64,000 bases of DNA. Origin: Cryptomeria japonica. Its lineage: Eukaryota; Streptophyta; Pinopsida; Cupressales; Cupressaceae. How positions within the stretch are numbered: position 1 is the first letter of the stretch; each line of letters starts with the position of its first letter. This document shows, in pieces, positions 35,467-48,305 of this stretch. The notes under the pieces were generated by a model that searched no databases, had not been told where the DNA came from, and worked only from the letters and a program-made list of their open reading frames with translations. The translations under genes and the position numbers were made by a program. The stretch spans positions 23,624,501 to 23,688,500 of the forward strand of contig NC_081413.1 of the NCBI RefSeq assembly GCF_030272615.1, given 5' to 3'.

Positions 35467-36907
35467 TGATGGTATGATGAAAGAATAAGTATCCGATAGA
35501 ATACTGAGAGTGGGGTGGGTGAATCAGTATACTGAAAAACTGATACAAAGTTCCCAAACTCAAATTCAATCACACAAAGTAAATATATCTCAGTCAAGAT
35601 CAATATTCATAAGAATACTTGACATCAACCGGTTTGACTATTATGACAACTTAACAATAAACAACTTCAATCTTGTAAACATCAACAATTCTTAATCATA
35701 AATCAACATATCCATCTCTCAATGCTTCTAGTTATCATGCCTTATCAGAAGTTAATAAAATCAACAAATAAGATCATAACCACAAAAGCATTCACCACTT
35801 GACACAAATGTTTATACGTGGAAAACCCAAATAGGTAAAAACCATGGTGAGATGAGACTCACAAGGATAGCTATCTGAACTCTTCTGAAGTTTGCCTTGT
35901 TAGGAGCCAAGCATATTAAAGCTTTACAATGTCCTATTAAAAAACTAATTCCGGTTAGGAATCACCCGGCTAAGGGATTTACAAATATGCCTTGATGAAA
36001 AGCACAATACCCTGTTAGGAGTAACCTCCTTGGAGGATTTAAGAATCCAAGCTAATGGACCATCTTGTTAGAGGATTTAATGAGTAACCAAGCTTGTTAG
36101 AGCTTACCTGGTTAAGGGATTTCACTTCTGCTGTAATTGTTAGAAAACAACACGTTTTCTTGATCTGTCTGAATAGCACTACATTTTCTTGATTAGATCC
36201 TTTTAAGCTTCAATCTGTCTTCACTCAAAGTGCAGATCCATTCACTAGTTAGGCAACAACACACTCAACAGGTTTCTGCCAATCTTTCCAACAACTTTTA
36301 CAAGCAACTTCATCGACCTTAAATACAAATCGATTAGGTCGATAACACAACAAAAACCTAATTCTCATCATCAAGATTGCAAACAAGTTGGTACAATCTT
36401 GACCGTTTAGAAATCATGACAATCTCTTCACATTCTTCAAGAAAATTCCAATCACTCCATGATCACCACTCCATCGGACTTTGTAACTCATCACACGTTG
36501 TGCATTAGATGCAATCCACTTTTCTCCTTCCCTAGACAATAAACAAATGCGCCAAAACAATTTGAACTTATCCTCATACAATGATCACACGTGTCTCCAT
36601 CATTACCACTCATCAGATAATAAACCAACAAACTTGATCGGTTAGGGTTTAACAACTGATAGGGTTTACTGGTTACATTGCATAGAAAGGTTTAACCCTT
36701 TACACCGGTTTACTAGTTCAACACACAAACTTTACATACCGGTTTACAACATGTTCCACAAATCTCTTCTTACCGGTTACTAGCCAATATCAAAAACAAC
36801 AATATAACCAATAACATGAATACCATTATCAGTTCAATTGACATCAATGACAACATATCATTAATACAATCTATATGCAAAATGCCAACAAACTAAAAAT
36901 GCCAACA
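35467..36907 (-). repeat. element B 5' LTR
   Basis: Minus strand begins TGTTGGCATTTTTAG and ends CATACCATCA. GCATTTTTAG/GCATTTTGC duplication at its start makes the exact boundary slightly uncertain, but AGATG just outside matches GGATG on the far side. Confidence 0.86.
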
Positions 36908-37950
36908 AGATGACTGGCAAGTATGCTGCATATTTTATCGCACATAGATTTCCTAGATTGACTTGTCTTGATGAGCTAGAGCCAACCTTTGATGAGGACG
37001 ATGAGAGGCTATGATGTAGAGCTCTGAGACAACCGAGGGATGGTGGGGGGAGAGGAGGTGGGGGTGGAGATGATGGCAGAGATGGAGGGGATGACAGAGA
37101 TGGATATGGAGGGGATGTAGGAGATTATGGTGGTGGAGATAAAGATGGAGGAGATGATGATGGGGGAGATGGAAGAGCGGTGGCAGTGGTATCGATAGGC
37201 ATGCCAGGAGCCAACAATTCTAGACCTTCTAGAGAGTTACCTATGGATTAGGTGACTAGGGTGGTCAAACGAAGGAGGTCAGGATCAATTGATCCGATGC
37301 AACACCTCCCAGAGCAGGATGTCCCCCAGGTTGAGTAGGTACATGCAGGGGTACCACAGGTTGATCAGTCATTGGAAGAGGCACCACAATAGATCCTCAT
37401 TAGGATGTCATCCCATCAGCAACAGGATCAGAGCAGTGACTTGTAGGGTCAGGTTCAGTAGCTAGAGGCTCGATTGATAGAGAGAGACTCTCAGATAGCT
37501 CAGCTATAGGTCCAGATGGCTCAGTTATAGGTACAAGAATAGGTACAGTCTTCCCAGGCAGAGGCTTAGATTGCCTCTCTCAATGTAGAGAGAGACACAG
37601 TCATGGACAGGTGCTGACAGGCAGAGACACAAGTTGCCACATCTATTGGGACTAGGTTGGGGGAGGCCATCAGGGCCATCCAACATTCGACCCATGAGAC
37701 TGAGTACTATAGGAACTTATACTATATTGTTATTCTTGTTTAATGGAGGGCTTCTGGATTTTTCAGAGATGAGCAGGAGATCGAGGTGGATCCAATCTAA
37801 GAGCCAAGGAGTGACAGGGCCACTTCAGATAGATCCCCTAACTAGGGACCTAGGTACAGGGGTATCAGTTGGTATTACCAAACTTGTCGCATTAGGACAA
37901 AGTTTTGCTCCATGTCCCAGTGGTCACACTGACATGGGATATTGATCCAA
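36908..37950 (+). pseudogene. antisense PMD gene of element C, 3' part
   Basis: Directly after element B the frame resumes (TGKYAAYFIAHRFPRL...DELEPTFDEDDERL), matching the equivalent place in element D (YTRYLVAHPILRI...). A glycine/aspartate-rich stretch follows (37040-37190, GGTGGGGGTGGAGATG type), then a Gln/Ala-rich, heptad-like tail around 37400-37750 with several stops. Element D has the same order: PMD end, Gly-rich linker, coiled-coil-like tail. The end is approximate. Confidence 0.7.
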
Positions 37951-39270
37951 TGATGTATACACCTTTTTGTGATGAGATAACTATGATTCCTGTGATGTAT
38001 CATTGTGATATTTTTATAATATCAGTGTACCTTGGACATTGATTCTTTTTTGATGATATGATATGCAGTCAATTCTATTTGCTTTATATGATCTATGAGA
38101 TTATGGATGCATTTTACTTGCTATATGATTATGTTGTGAAGCTATTTACATGATCTATGATTTTACTTTCTATTTGGATATGGATTCTAGATGATGGATG
38201 TATGCTTCTTATATGATGATGCAGTATTTACATGATGAATAGAAAATGTGATGATGTATGGTGATGCTATATGTATTATGTGATGCGTGTGCAATGCAAT
38301 GCTTTCAATTTTTATGATTTTGCCTATGCATATTTATGATGATGATGGATGCAATGAAATACAATAAATTATGATACATGATTGATATGAGATGGATGCA
38401 ATGTAATGATGATCTAATTAAATGAATGAATGATTGGATGACCTATATGAATGATATTTTATTATGCAATGTTTATATGTGATGAAATGAACTAACCTAT
38501 CATGCATGATGGATGGATTGATTCTTTTTGTTAATGTTCATTGTACACAATCACTTAATAAGAGGGATAACCCCTGTTTTGAAGCTTTTGGCCTTGGAAA
38601 AGATGATATTTTGTGATCCCATGCAAAATTAAATGCAATCTACTTTAAGTATGCAAATGCGAATGAAATGCAATGCTTTGATCGAACCAATCATTTGATC
38701 ATTTCTTTTTATCACCATTGAGCCTTTAAAATTTGGGAAGTGAGTGCAAACATCGATGATATAATTGAACCATGATGACCTGAGCAGTACTCTCCTGGGT
38801 TTTGATATTACAAGTTAGCACAAGAATCGAGGTATAATTGAACCAAGATGTCCTGAGTGTTGCTTGCGTAAAACAGGCAGTATTAACCATTCCTATATGC
38901 AAATCTGAAATGTCTTCAATGATACTCCGATGATCATGTCAGACAAATTTGCACATTATTAATGATTAATTTATAGATAATAGACAAGAAAATATCATGT
39001 TCCTTCCTTGTTTCTCCAGCCAATGACATCCTCGAGTCACTCAGGAATCATGATAGCAAAAATCAAGATAAAATAGTTGAACCATTAGTGTTAAAGTGTT
39101 AAAATCATTAGTCAAAAGATATCATCCCTTGATATGTGTTTTCAATATTTAACTTGATAGTTGACGGTTGACGATTTGATCTTGTGTTCAACATTGGATG
39201 TGTCTCAGTTTTTGCTTGACAAGTGTTGCCTAACTGTTGTTCTGCCTATTTGATTAAGCTCAAAGCGATA
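37951..39270. other. element C spacer, ATG/GAT-rich
   Basis: No ORF of interest. Between 38.0 and 38.5 kb the sequence is dominated by short motifs such as GATGATG and ATGCAATG. Element D has the mirror-image composition (CAT/ATC) at 57.1-58.1 kb, between integrase and the 3' end of its antisense gene, so this low-complexity spacer is a shared part of the element. Confidence 0.55.
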
Positions 39271-39271
39271 T

Positions 39272-39286
39272 TTTGCCCCCAGTCTA
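39272..39286 (-). promoter_or_regulatory. internal G-rich tract downstream of integrase
   Basis: Minus-strand CTAGACTGGGGGCAAAA. Element D has CTAAACTGGGGGCAA at 55903-55917, also a few hundred bases downstream of its integrase. The conservation suggests an internal purine tract or another cis signal; the role is inferred. Confidence 0.45.
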
Positions 39287-39596
39287 GAAACAAACTTTAT
39301 TATGGATATACAATGGTGATCCAAACCATGGTGAGATGACACTGCTTGATTATGTATAAAAATCTTTATGATGGGTATATACACATGCAACGAATGGATG
39401 CAAAAGGAAAACTTATAGATATAACAGATAGCTAATAGATAGCGTCTGTTTACAGGTTTTCACCATCATTTTTTATTACATTTTTCCTCATATTTGATTT
39501 TTTTATTATACTGTTTTCATTTTTTTGGCTTTTTTGCTTTTTCACTATTTTTGGATTTCCTGCATTTTCACTGTTTTTGGATTTTCTGCTTTTTCA

Positions 39597-40646
39597 TTAT
39601 TTTTGGATTTTTTGCTTGTTCACTATTTTTGGATTTTCTCCCTTTTCAAAAATAATTTTTTTAAGATGCATTGTGTTGATAGGTTCTTCAAACCACTCGC
39701 CTTCTGGTGTTGACAATTTGTGAGCTCTGGATCCATACGCATCAACCACGACAAAATGACCTAACCAATTTGGTTCAAATTTTTCCTTTTTCTCTTGATC
39801 TTGTTGGTTGCGTGGATTTTCTCTTAAGACAAGATCTCTCAATTAAAATAATCTCAGCTTGACTCGATGATTTTAGCTTCTTGCCATCTTTTGCTGATAT
39901 GCTTTTAAGTGACCAGAAGCATTTTGGCGATGCTCTTGTAGTAAATCTAGTTCTTGTAATCTATATACTCTCTGCTCTTCATCTGGAATGAGTCCCTTTA
40001 GTGACACTCATAGAGAAGGTATCTCTACTTCAATTGGTAGGATTTCTTCTAAACCATACACAAGGCAATATGGAGTTGCTCCAATGGGTGTACGGATGCT
40101 AGTGCGATAAGCCCATAGAGTGGGATTCAACTGAACGTGCTAGTCCTTACCAGCTTCATTGACTATTTTCTTCAAAATTTGCGGGATCATTTTGTTAGAT
40201 GCCTCATCTTGACCATTCCCTTGAGGATAGTAGGGTGTTGAGAATCTATGTTGGATTTGGAATAGCTCACATAATTCTTGTATATCTTGATTCTTAAAGG
40301 GTTTTCCATTATCAGTGATAATGGAGATGGGAATGTCGTAGAGATAGATGATATAGTTGAGGATAAAAGTAGCTATGTGTTTCCCTGCCACTGCTGTTAA
40401 AGGCGCTGCTTCAATCCATTTAGTAAAGTATTCTATAACATTCAAAATGAACTTGTGTCCATTTGAAGATGAAGGGTGAATCTTTCCTACCAGGTCCAGA
40501 CCCCACTGAGAAAATGACCATGATCCTGCCAAAGGATGTAGCTCTTTTGTTGGTGCATGTATCAGATTGCCATGAATATGACATTGTTTACATTTCTTAG
40601 TATATGTGAAGGAATCTCTTTCCATAGTGGACCAATAATAACCCAA
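39597..40646 (-). pseudogene. element C integrase
   Basis: 40646-40140 encodes the zinc-binding end (CKQCHIHG) and catalytic core with WGLDLVGKIHP (first Asp), SIITDNGKPF (second Asp) and YYPQGNGQDEASNK (Glu). After a gap with stops, 39842-39597 encodes the C-terminal domain (LVLRENPRN...FEPNWLGHFVV...NTMHLKK). All parts are in one minus-strand frame. The catalytic triad is intact, but stops near 40139 and 39843 break the chain. Confidence 0.93.
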
Positions 40647-40841
40647 GCGTATGAGTTTCTTAGCCAGCGTAAGACCAATTGAATGTGTGCCACAAATACC
40701 TTCATGGACTTTGTTTAAGGCTTTTTTGGATTCATCACATTCGAGGCACCTGAGGAGAGTGTTATCTAGACCTTGTCTATAAAAGGTATCAACGATAATG
40801 GTACAACAAGCAGATTAACGGATAAAGTTCCATTTCTAATT

Positions 40842-41898
40842 TCATGAGAGATCTAGGGGAAGGATATTATCTTTCAAGTAAAGATATGTTGGGCCATAAC
40901 GTGAGGATTTGGTTCCGGATATATTACAGACAATTTGTCTGTCAAGGGAATCATGGTTTGGATAAAAGAGTTCTTCCACCAGGAATTCATAACACTCTTG
41001 ATTATCTTGAGTTTTAAAAAGAGATGCTATCGTTGCCATGGCATCTGCTGCTTTATTTTCATTCCTTGGGATCTAAACAAAAGTGATCTCTACAAAGTAT
41101 TTCTTGAAATCATCAACCAGTGTTTTGTAGGGCATCAGTTTATCATCCTTGGTTTGGTACTCATCATTTATCTAGTTGATAACTAGCTGGGAATCATGAT
41201 AGATATGTAACTCTATGATGTTCCATTCAATGACCATCTTGAGACCAATGACTAGTGCTTCATATTCTGCTGTATTATTTATACATGGGAAGTTCAACTT
41301 GTATGATTTAGAGATAGTGTGGCCCTAAGGTGTTATGAATAGGATTCCTACACCTGATCCATGTTGTGTGTAAGAACCATCAAAATACATTTCCCAAGTC
41401 TTCTTGCTGACAGTGAGAACATATGCATCAGGAAATTCAATGTGTAATGGAGTATTATCACGCAAGTGCGCTTCAGCTAGTTGATCCACAATTACTTGTC
41501 CTTTTATAGCTTTTCGATCAACATACTCAATGAAAAATTCACTCAGCACCATGACCCATTTAGATAATCTACCTATTAGTGTTTCCTTTCTTAGAAAATA
41601 CTTTAGAGGACCGATCTTGGAAATCAGCTTAATTGAATGTGTGAGCATATAGTGCTACAAATTTTGGGTTGCGAATACTATTGCTAGACATATTTTCTCC
41701 ACATTTTTGTAATTCAACTCATATCCAACTATAGTTCTACTGATATAGTAGATTTCTCGTTCTTTTCCTTCATTATTGTGTTGTGCCAGGAGAGCTCCTA
41801 GTGATACTTATGTAGCTGCGATGTAAAGCAACAATGGTTTTCCTTCAATCGGCGATGCTAGTACTGGTGGAGTTACGAAATATTCCTTGATTTGAGTG
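40842..41898 (-). pseudogene. element C RNase H and archaeal-type RNase H
   Basis: 41648-41325 holds the end of the first RNase H and connection (GRLSKWVMVLSEFFIEYVDRKAIKGQ) and the start of a second one (WEMYFDGSYTQHGSGVGILF, with its first catalytic Asp). 41039-40842 (ATIASLFKTQD...) is the segment leading to integrase. The second, archaeal-type RNase H placed before integrase is a mark of the Tat lineage. Several stops interrupt the stretch. Confidence 0.85.
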
Positions 41899-41903
41899 AG
41901 GGC

Positions 41904-43379
41904 TTACTCACATTTGTTATTCAATCTGAATAGAACAATCTTGTGCAATAAGTGAGTGAATGGGTAACAACGTTCAACCAATTGTGCTATGAACCTTCTT
42001 GTTGACTGCAATCTCCCTTGTAGAGAACACAACTGACTGATGTTCTTTGGTGATTCCATTTCCATTATAGCTTTTACCGTTGTTGTATCGACTTCTATTC
42101 CATGAGCAGATATGTTATATCCCAAAAGCTTGTTTGATGTGACCCCAAAAGCACATTTGTTTGGATTCAATCTTAACTTATATTTCTCTAACTTGTCAAA
42201 TATTTTGTCTAGAATTTCCAGGTGTCCTTTTCTAGCGTGCGATTTCGCTAGTATATCATCCAAATAATCTTCCATGCAGGTATGCATTATATCATGAAAA
42301 ATGGTGGTCATTTCTCTTTGATAAGTAGCTCCAACTTTCTTGAGCCTGAAAGGAATGACGATCCAACAGAAAGTATCCCAAGGGCACATGAATGTTGTTT
42401 TCTCTTGATCTTCGGGGGCTATCTTGATTTGGTTGTATCCTGAGAAAGCATCCATTAAAGAGAACATTTCATGACCTTATGTAATATCTACAATGATATT
42501 AATGGTTGGTAGTGGAAAATCATCCTTTGGGAATGCCTTGTTCAGGTCCTTAAAGTTTGTGCACACTATGATAATCTTATCCGATTTTGATATAGATACA
42601 ATGTTTGACACCCAATTTGGATATGCGACTGGCCTTATGAATCTTACATCCAACAATTTATTCAACTCTTCTTTGACTAGAAGAGAAATGTGAGGGTGCA
42701 TCTTCCTTAGTTTTTGCTTGTCTGGCTTAGCTCTTGGAGCAACATTGAGGTGATGCATGATGAGGTCTGGATCTAGTCCTGGCATATATGTGTATGACCA
42801 GGGAAAGTTGATTTGCCTTCTCTTGAAGAAGTCATTGTAGTCTTTTCTCTCTTGCTCTGATAAAGATGTTGCAGGATGGAGAATCTTGGGATTCTCTGGA
42901 GTACCAATATTGAGTGCTTCTGTAGGTTCAATCAGGATAGCTGACCTCTCTTGAAAATGTTCTAGGATGGTGTCAAATATTTCATCTTTGGGTGCCTCTG
43001 GGAGGTTTTCACCCTCAGATACACCCTTTATTTTATCTTTTGATTGGTCTAATGTTGCCATAAAATGGTTTTCAACATTAGACCTTCTTTTTAATTCTTT
43101 AATTTCACTTTTGTGTCTAGAAGATTTGGCACCCTCTTGGCTAGAAGATGTGTTATTAGATTCGCTAGTGGAAGTTCTTTTTGGTGTTACGGGTTCAATA
43201 ACATTGATATATATGGCTATAGCATGGTCATTTGGGAAGGTATCAACTTTACTGATTCTGGTGGTTTCCCAATCAATAAGTTCTGGGTGTATTAAGGGTA
43301 AAGGATCATCTGATTGGTTAATTTCAAAGATTTCAATGATCATGACAAAGTTGTCAAAGTTTTCAGTTATTTCATTCAA
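41904..43379 (-). pseudogene. element C reverse transcriptase with N-terminal linker
   Basis: 43379-42477 covers the acidic linker and RT N-terminus (HPHISLLVKEELNKLLDVRF, FKDLNKAFPKDDFPLP). After a stop near 42474 the frame continues with MFSLMDAFSGYNQIKIAPED and the catalytic box EDYLDDILAKS with both Asp residues present. SPKNISQLCSLQGRLQ leads to the RNase H connection. A few replacements (for example CPWDTFCW for the usual Gly) show decay. Same frame as the rest of pol. Confidence 0.93.
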
Positions 43380-44191
43380 GTTAAGGACATCACTCTCCTT
43401 AGGATACGTTCACCCGATTTCCCTCTGATTGGTCTCAGTGAAGTTAGAATCGATCATTTTTTATTTCCATTCAAGTGGCCTATATTTTGTCATTTGGCCC
43501 GCATACACATGGACTAAATCAACATGTACATTTTTTGTGTCACAAAATTTTTCAGAAGATGTTTCCGAATTTGAGTCAATTTCATTGCTAGCTTGTAATC
43601 TACATATTTGGGTAGCTTTTTCTGCTTTTCTTGCCATTTCTTTTTTTCTCTCATACCTTGCTTCCTCGGGACTGATTATTTCTCCTGTTTGGCTTGCTAT
43701 TAGTTCCTCTTGACTTCTTCCCATTTTTGGTACTTGTTGACTGGGGATTGATTTGGGTTTTGCACCATTTTTTTTGTTTTAGTTTCTAATTATTGACTGC
43801 TTCTGTTACTTCTTGTTTTTTAGCATGTTCATCCTTTTGTTTGGTGGAAGACATTCCTTGCTCTGTAGTAACCTGCTTATTCCCTAAGCTTGTTGTATCT
43901 TCACTTTCTTCACCTAACAAATTAGACGACGAGATTGGATCCCACTCATACTCATGTGAGTCTGTTTCAGAATCACTCTCTAAGATTACACCGCTATATC
44001 TGATAGGTATGTTATATGGTGAGAAGATTTGGCTGACAATTGATACAAGTGTTGTTGCCTGTTCTGATTCAGGTTCTGTACTTGCTTGGACTCTTTGAAT
44101 CTGTTCATAGGTAGCCTCTTCCTTTTGAATGATGAGTTCTTAATGTTGTTGTTGTTGATCAGTGACTGCTTCCACCCTTCTAATTGCCACC
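43380..44191 (-). pseudogene. element C protease-RT linker, left of element D
   Basis: Charged, low-complexity coding remnant (43724-43461: RKKEMARKAEKATQICRLQ and acidic stretches) in the pol frame, then a stop-ridden part up to 44191. Element D is inserted at 44191/44192. The last five bases, CCACC, are repeated at 62740-62744 on the other side, where the same element continues. Confidence 0.7.
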
Positions 44192-45585
44192 TGTAGTCAC
44201 ATAAATCTATCCAATTTAATTAAATGAATATTTCCTATTTATTTGATTAAAAATCCATTAGCCATCAGTTAATTAAATTAATATTTAATTAATTCATCTT
44301 CAAACATTCTCCTATTAATTAAATAAATTATTCAATTTATTTTAATTAATTCATTCAACCAAAATCACAAATCAATTAAATGAATAAATACTATTTATTT
44401 AATTTAATCCCCTATTCCTCTTTTAAATAAATTAAATCAAACATTTATTTAAATCATTTATTCCCTCCACTTGCATTTTCCTACAAATGCAACTTGCACA
44501 CATTTATTGAAATAAATGAATTTTTATTTTAATAAAATCCTATTTTCCCTCACCCACCAAACCCACTTGCATTCTTAAACCCCCTTCTAGATTCTTCTAA
44601 CCTTCCTAATTAGCCTAATCCATCCCCTAATTATTGTCACATTCCTAAGCAACTTGGAGTCACTTCTCAAAGACTTCAAAGTATTTGAAATGCATTTAAT
44701 GCTTTGTGTGTTCAACAATTTAACCTCCAAAGTCTTCCAAACCACTAATGGCTCTTACATGACCATTTATGGCTCTTACATAACCATTTATGGTTATTTC
44801 AACATGCACTCATGTGTCCCCTCAAGCATTTATTGCTTTGACCATGTTTATCCCTTTTGCCTTTGCACAAGAGTTTATCCATTGGATAAAAGCTTTATTC
44901 TTTGAATAAAAAGTTTATTCATTCAACTAACCTTGACCCTAACCCCTAAGTTAACTCTCAGGTCATGTCAAGCATTTAATGCTTATTCCCTCTCCTCTCA
45001 ACCCATCTCACATTGACACTTGTCATCCTAGGATTGGGTTGAAAGCCCTCACATGAATCCCAAATCATTCAATCGTGACCCTTGTTGAGATTACTCAATC
45101 TCAACCATCCATTGCTCCATTTTACCTATAAATAGAGCCCATTTCTTCATAATCCAGATACTGAAAACTTGTATGCATTTAAGCTATAGGCATTTTAAGA
45201 GAGCATTTTAGCATAATCAACTAATATCTTGTCATTTTGGATAAAATAAATCATTTTAGTATCAATAGTATAGTATTAGCTTTTTATTCATATTTAGAGC
45301 AAATACTTCAATCTCAAACCTCCATAAGCATACATAGTGCAAAAAGCTGCTGAGAGCTACACTATTTTGGAACTTGGAGAGGAGAGGAACAAATGAGAAG
45401 AAACCAAGAGCATGTTAGGAGGCATTTGGAGATGCCTTATCATATTTACCTTCTTAGTTAGATATTCTGTCATGCTTTTGATATCTCTTTTGATATGTTT
45501 GTGATTTCTGACACTAATAGTTTGGCTTTTCTTCTTGTTTGTGTTTTTTAATCATTGACTAACCTTCCTTTTTTGCAGAGCATCA
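44192..45585 (+). repeat. element D 5' LTR
   Basis: Starts TGTAGTCACATAAATC and ends GCAGAGCATCA. Nearly identical to 61325-62739 except for scattered substitutions and a 21-base stretch near its end that only the 3' LTR has. Rich in AATTAATTAAA near the start. The 83-codon open frame inside it is shared with the 3' LTR and shows no domain. Confidence 0.95.
45127..45134 (+). promoter_or_regulatory. element D LTR TATA box
   Basis: TATAAATA followed by GAGCCC, about 940 bases into the LTR; the 3' LTR has the same at 62261-62268. Transcription would start some 30 bases downstream, near 45160. Confidence 0.7.
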
Positions 45586-45587
45586 TT

Positions 45588-45604
45588 TGGTGAACCCGAC
45601 GTGA
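45588..45604 (+). promoter_or_regulatory. element D primer binding site
   Basis: TGGTGAACCCGACGTGAA begins two bases after the LTR. TGG is the expected complement of a tRNA CCA end. I cannot name the tRNA from memory; it is not the initiator Met site used by elements A and B. Confidence 0.7.
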
Positions 45605-45682
45605 ATCCAAACACCTAAAAAAACAATTTATTTTTTACCACTAACATGTTTGAATGTTGAATTTGACACATAGGTTGCACTT

Positions 45683-45914
45683 TAGCGCTATTGATCACGT
45701 TATAGCGCTATTGCAACTTGTTGTTCTAGCGCTATTATTCTTACAATAGCGCTATTGTACCAAGTTTAGCGCTATTGACATTGTTTGAGCGTTTTTGACC
45801 TTGTTTTGGCGCTATTGAGCATGTTTGAGCGCTTTTGCGTTCCCTGTCATTTTTCTTCTTTTAGCGCGTTTGTGTTAAATAACGCTTCTATTTAAACACA
45901 GAGTAGCGCTATTG
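45683..45914 (+). repeat. AGCGCT-containing array, period about 20 bp, in the leader
   Basis: About eleven units built on TAGCGCTATTG with variable 9-14-base fillers give a period of 19-24 bases. AGCGCT is a perfect palindrome. Later units are eroded (GAGCGTTTTTG, GGCGCTATTG). The reverse complement of the same unit is arrayed at 60476-60743. Confidence 0.85.
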
Positions 45915-48305
45915 TAACAGAACGTTGTAAAAACAACCCTGTAACCGAAAAAAAAAAAATTCTTAGGCTTGTGGAAGCCCACCATAGGTTCAGTTTTTAC
46001 TAACTATTTGTCTCTTGTGCAGGTCTAAAAACCAACCTCCTTAAAAATCAAAAACTTCTTTTTGGTGTTTTAAAATTGAACAACACAAAATTTGCTTTCT
46101 TGCAAGCTTAGGATCAAAATTTGTATTTAGTGCTCTAAAATTGAACAAAACAACTTTGTTTATTGCAAGTTTAGGCTTAACTTTTCATTTGGTGCTTAAA
46201 ATCAACAAAACAAATTCATTTCTAGCATCAAACTTAAGCAAAAATTTACAATCCACACTTCAATTTTGGTGCAATTAAAACTTAGAATCCACTTGTTTCA
46301 AAAATTTTGGCAAGCGATTTTTCCTTCATACGTGCTTCAAATTAAGTTGACCAGGATTTTCAAAGTTCTAGTTTACTTAAAATTTTGCATTTGAGGTTAA
46401 AAAGAACACCATGATTGTTGGAGTAACATCTCCAAATAGTTAGAACACATTGCGATGACAAGTTAAAAAGAACAAGTGTTTTTCGTGCTTGGCACACTTG
46501 TGCAAAAAGTTGGTTGAGTGGTCCTACTTCTAACACACACTATCCTCTCCCTTGGCTTTCGTGGTCCTAGGTGCAAGAGAAAAGTGTTAGTAACACTCAA
46601 ATTTTTATCTTTTTAAGAGAGGCTTGCCAAGAGACACATCACTCTTGGGAACGACCTCGCGTGGTAAATCCTTCGAGCCGCTATAGAAATCAGGTGAGAG
46701 CGAAAGCTGTAGCCTTAGGTATAGCTGTTCCTACAGTGTAACTTGCCGAAAGGACAAATGGGCCCCACCACAAGTTACAAGGCTCTTAAGTGAGTCACTG
46801 CAGAATGAACTTATGTCCAAAGACATCGAAAATGACTAAACACCTTTAAGTAGTAGCCCACCTGTTCTATTGATTGAGAATATTTGAGATACAATTCAGT
46901 GCAAGATCATAGATGGTTTTGCTCCCAAGATACTCACCATACATATTTCCTTGAGTAGAAACATAGCTTTTTGAAAAGTCACTTGTGGCTTGATAAAAGT
47001 GGTGACTCCCCCATCATAGGGATCATCTATTTGTTATACTCACGCAAGACTTAGTATATCACATCCTTACCTGCCATAGCGGGATTCATAAGGTATGTAG
47101 TACCAAAGTCGAAGAAATATCAAGATGTGGGCTGAATTTATCACAACTGGCCATTTGACCTTAGGGATACAAAGTGTTTGAAGTGTTTTCATTTTAGTCA
47201 AGACCAAGTACCAATTGAGCCAGCTTCAGGCTTTGGAAAGAAAAACACCTAAAATACACTTAAAGGAAAGGGTCATAAAAAGTCCAAAGATTGGGTTGAT
47301 CTAGACCCATACTCATTTGTGCCTTTTAAGGCAACATTCTTGTGTTTGTGTGCTTGCTTTGTTTTCTTGTCAAAGAAACATCATAAAATCCAAAAATCAA
47401 AACAAGTATTCATCCAACCAAACATCTTTCAAAACAACCAAAAAGATCAAAAAACAAAGAAAAGAATCAAATTTTATGACCATTCTTCACATCTTAAGAA
47501 AGAAGAATCTTCATCAGAACATCAACTTGAAAAGAAGACCATTGAGCTCAAAGGCTTTAATCAAAAGGAGGAAATTCTTCTATCTAAATAGACAAATCTT
47601 TGTCCCTCATAGAGTTTTTCTACGTCACATGCGTCTCTACCTTCAAGGCAAAATAAACAAATTTGATTCAGAATCATTAAACCGCAAAGCTTTTATGCAA
47701 TATAGAGCTTTGAGTTATCACAAAAACCAAGGAGGTAAGATTAATCCCAACTTCTTCCCAAACGTTTGTATCACATACAACATAACTCAAGAAATGCCAC
47801 CAACGCCCGAAAGGGAAGAGGTAGAATTTGTTCCATTTGTAACACAAAGCTTTTATTGAAGTTAAAAGATTTCATCCATTATCTCACTCATACATCATCA
47901 CTTCATCATCAATCCATTCCAACTCTCAAAACATTAAGAGGTTCTTGTCCTAGGTTCTCTTTAAAATATTGCTTGAATCAAATGCATCCCATCACTTTTT
48001 AGATTGTTTCTACATCTAGGATAAGCTCATCCTAAGAGACACATCTACGCAGGTTAAAACGAGTTCATGAGTGAATCCTCTCATTACTAGGTAGTTAAAT
48101 CTATAACACATCTTAGATTTTTCTACACCTAATCACATCAAACCTTATCAAACAAACAAGCAATTCAAAGAAGGAATTTCGGTTACATATACCTTTAAAG
48201 TGCTAGAGAATCCACATGCAACACAATTCACCAACCATCAATCTCTCATTTCATCAACAACTCATCCTCATTTTCACCCAACTTCAACAAAAACTTGTAA
48301 ACAAA
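45915..48305 (+). other. element D long leader
   Basis: About 2.4 kb between the array and gag. It has no recognisable domain. A 180-codon Lys-rich open frame at 47317-47859 overlaps a second open frame and looks compositional. Tat-lineage elements typically have long leaders, which could contain an intron or packaging signals; none can be identified here. Confidence 0.5.

Larger units (their letters stand above)
28764..36907 (-). mobile_element. element B: Ty1/Copia retrotransposon
   Basis: An 8.1-kb minus-strand Copia element with LTRs of about 1.43 kb, an initiator-Met-tRNA primer binding site, a purine tract and the Copia order gag, protease, integrase, reverse transcriptase, RNase H. 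GGATG before it and AGATG after it form a five-base duplication with one mismatch. It sits inside the antisense PMD gene of element C, whose reading continues on the other side. Its coding region is hit by stops, a gag-protease frameshift and a probable solo LTR inserted after integrase. Confidence 0.92.

Noticed and set aside
42967-43713. Plus-strand ORFs of 60-153 codons over 42.5-43.7 kb
   Set aside because: They are antisense to the recognisable reverse transcriptase and linker of element C.
44654-44905. 83-codon ORF, also present at 61788-62039
   Set aside because: It occurs twice only because it lies in the two LTRs of element D; no domain, and the sequence is a run of short repeats.
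47317-47859. 180-codon Lys-rich ORF upstream of element D gag
   Set aside because: Long, but overlapped by another open frame, made of AAA/CAA-rich codons, without a domain and not seen in the element C-type leader.
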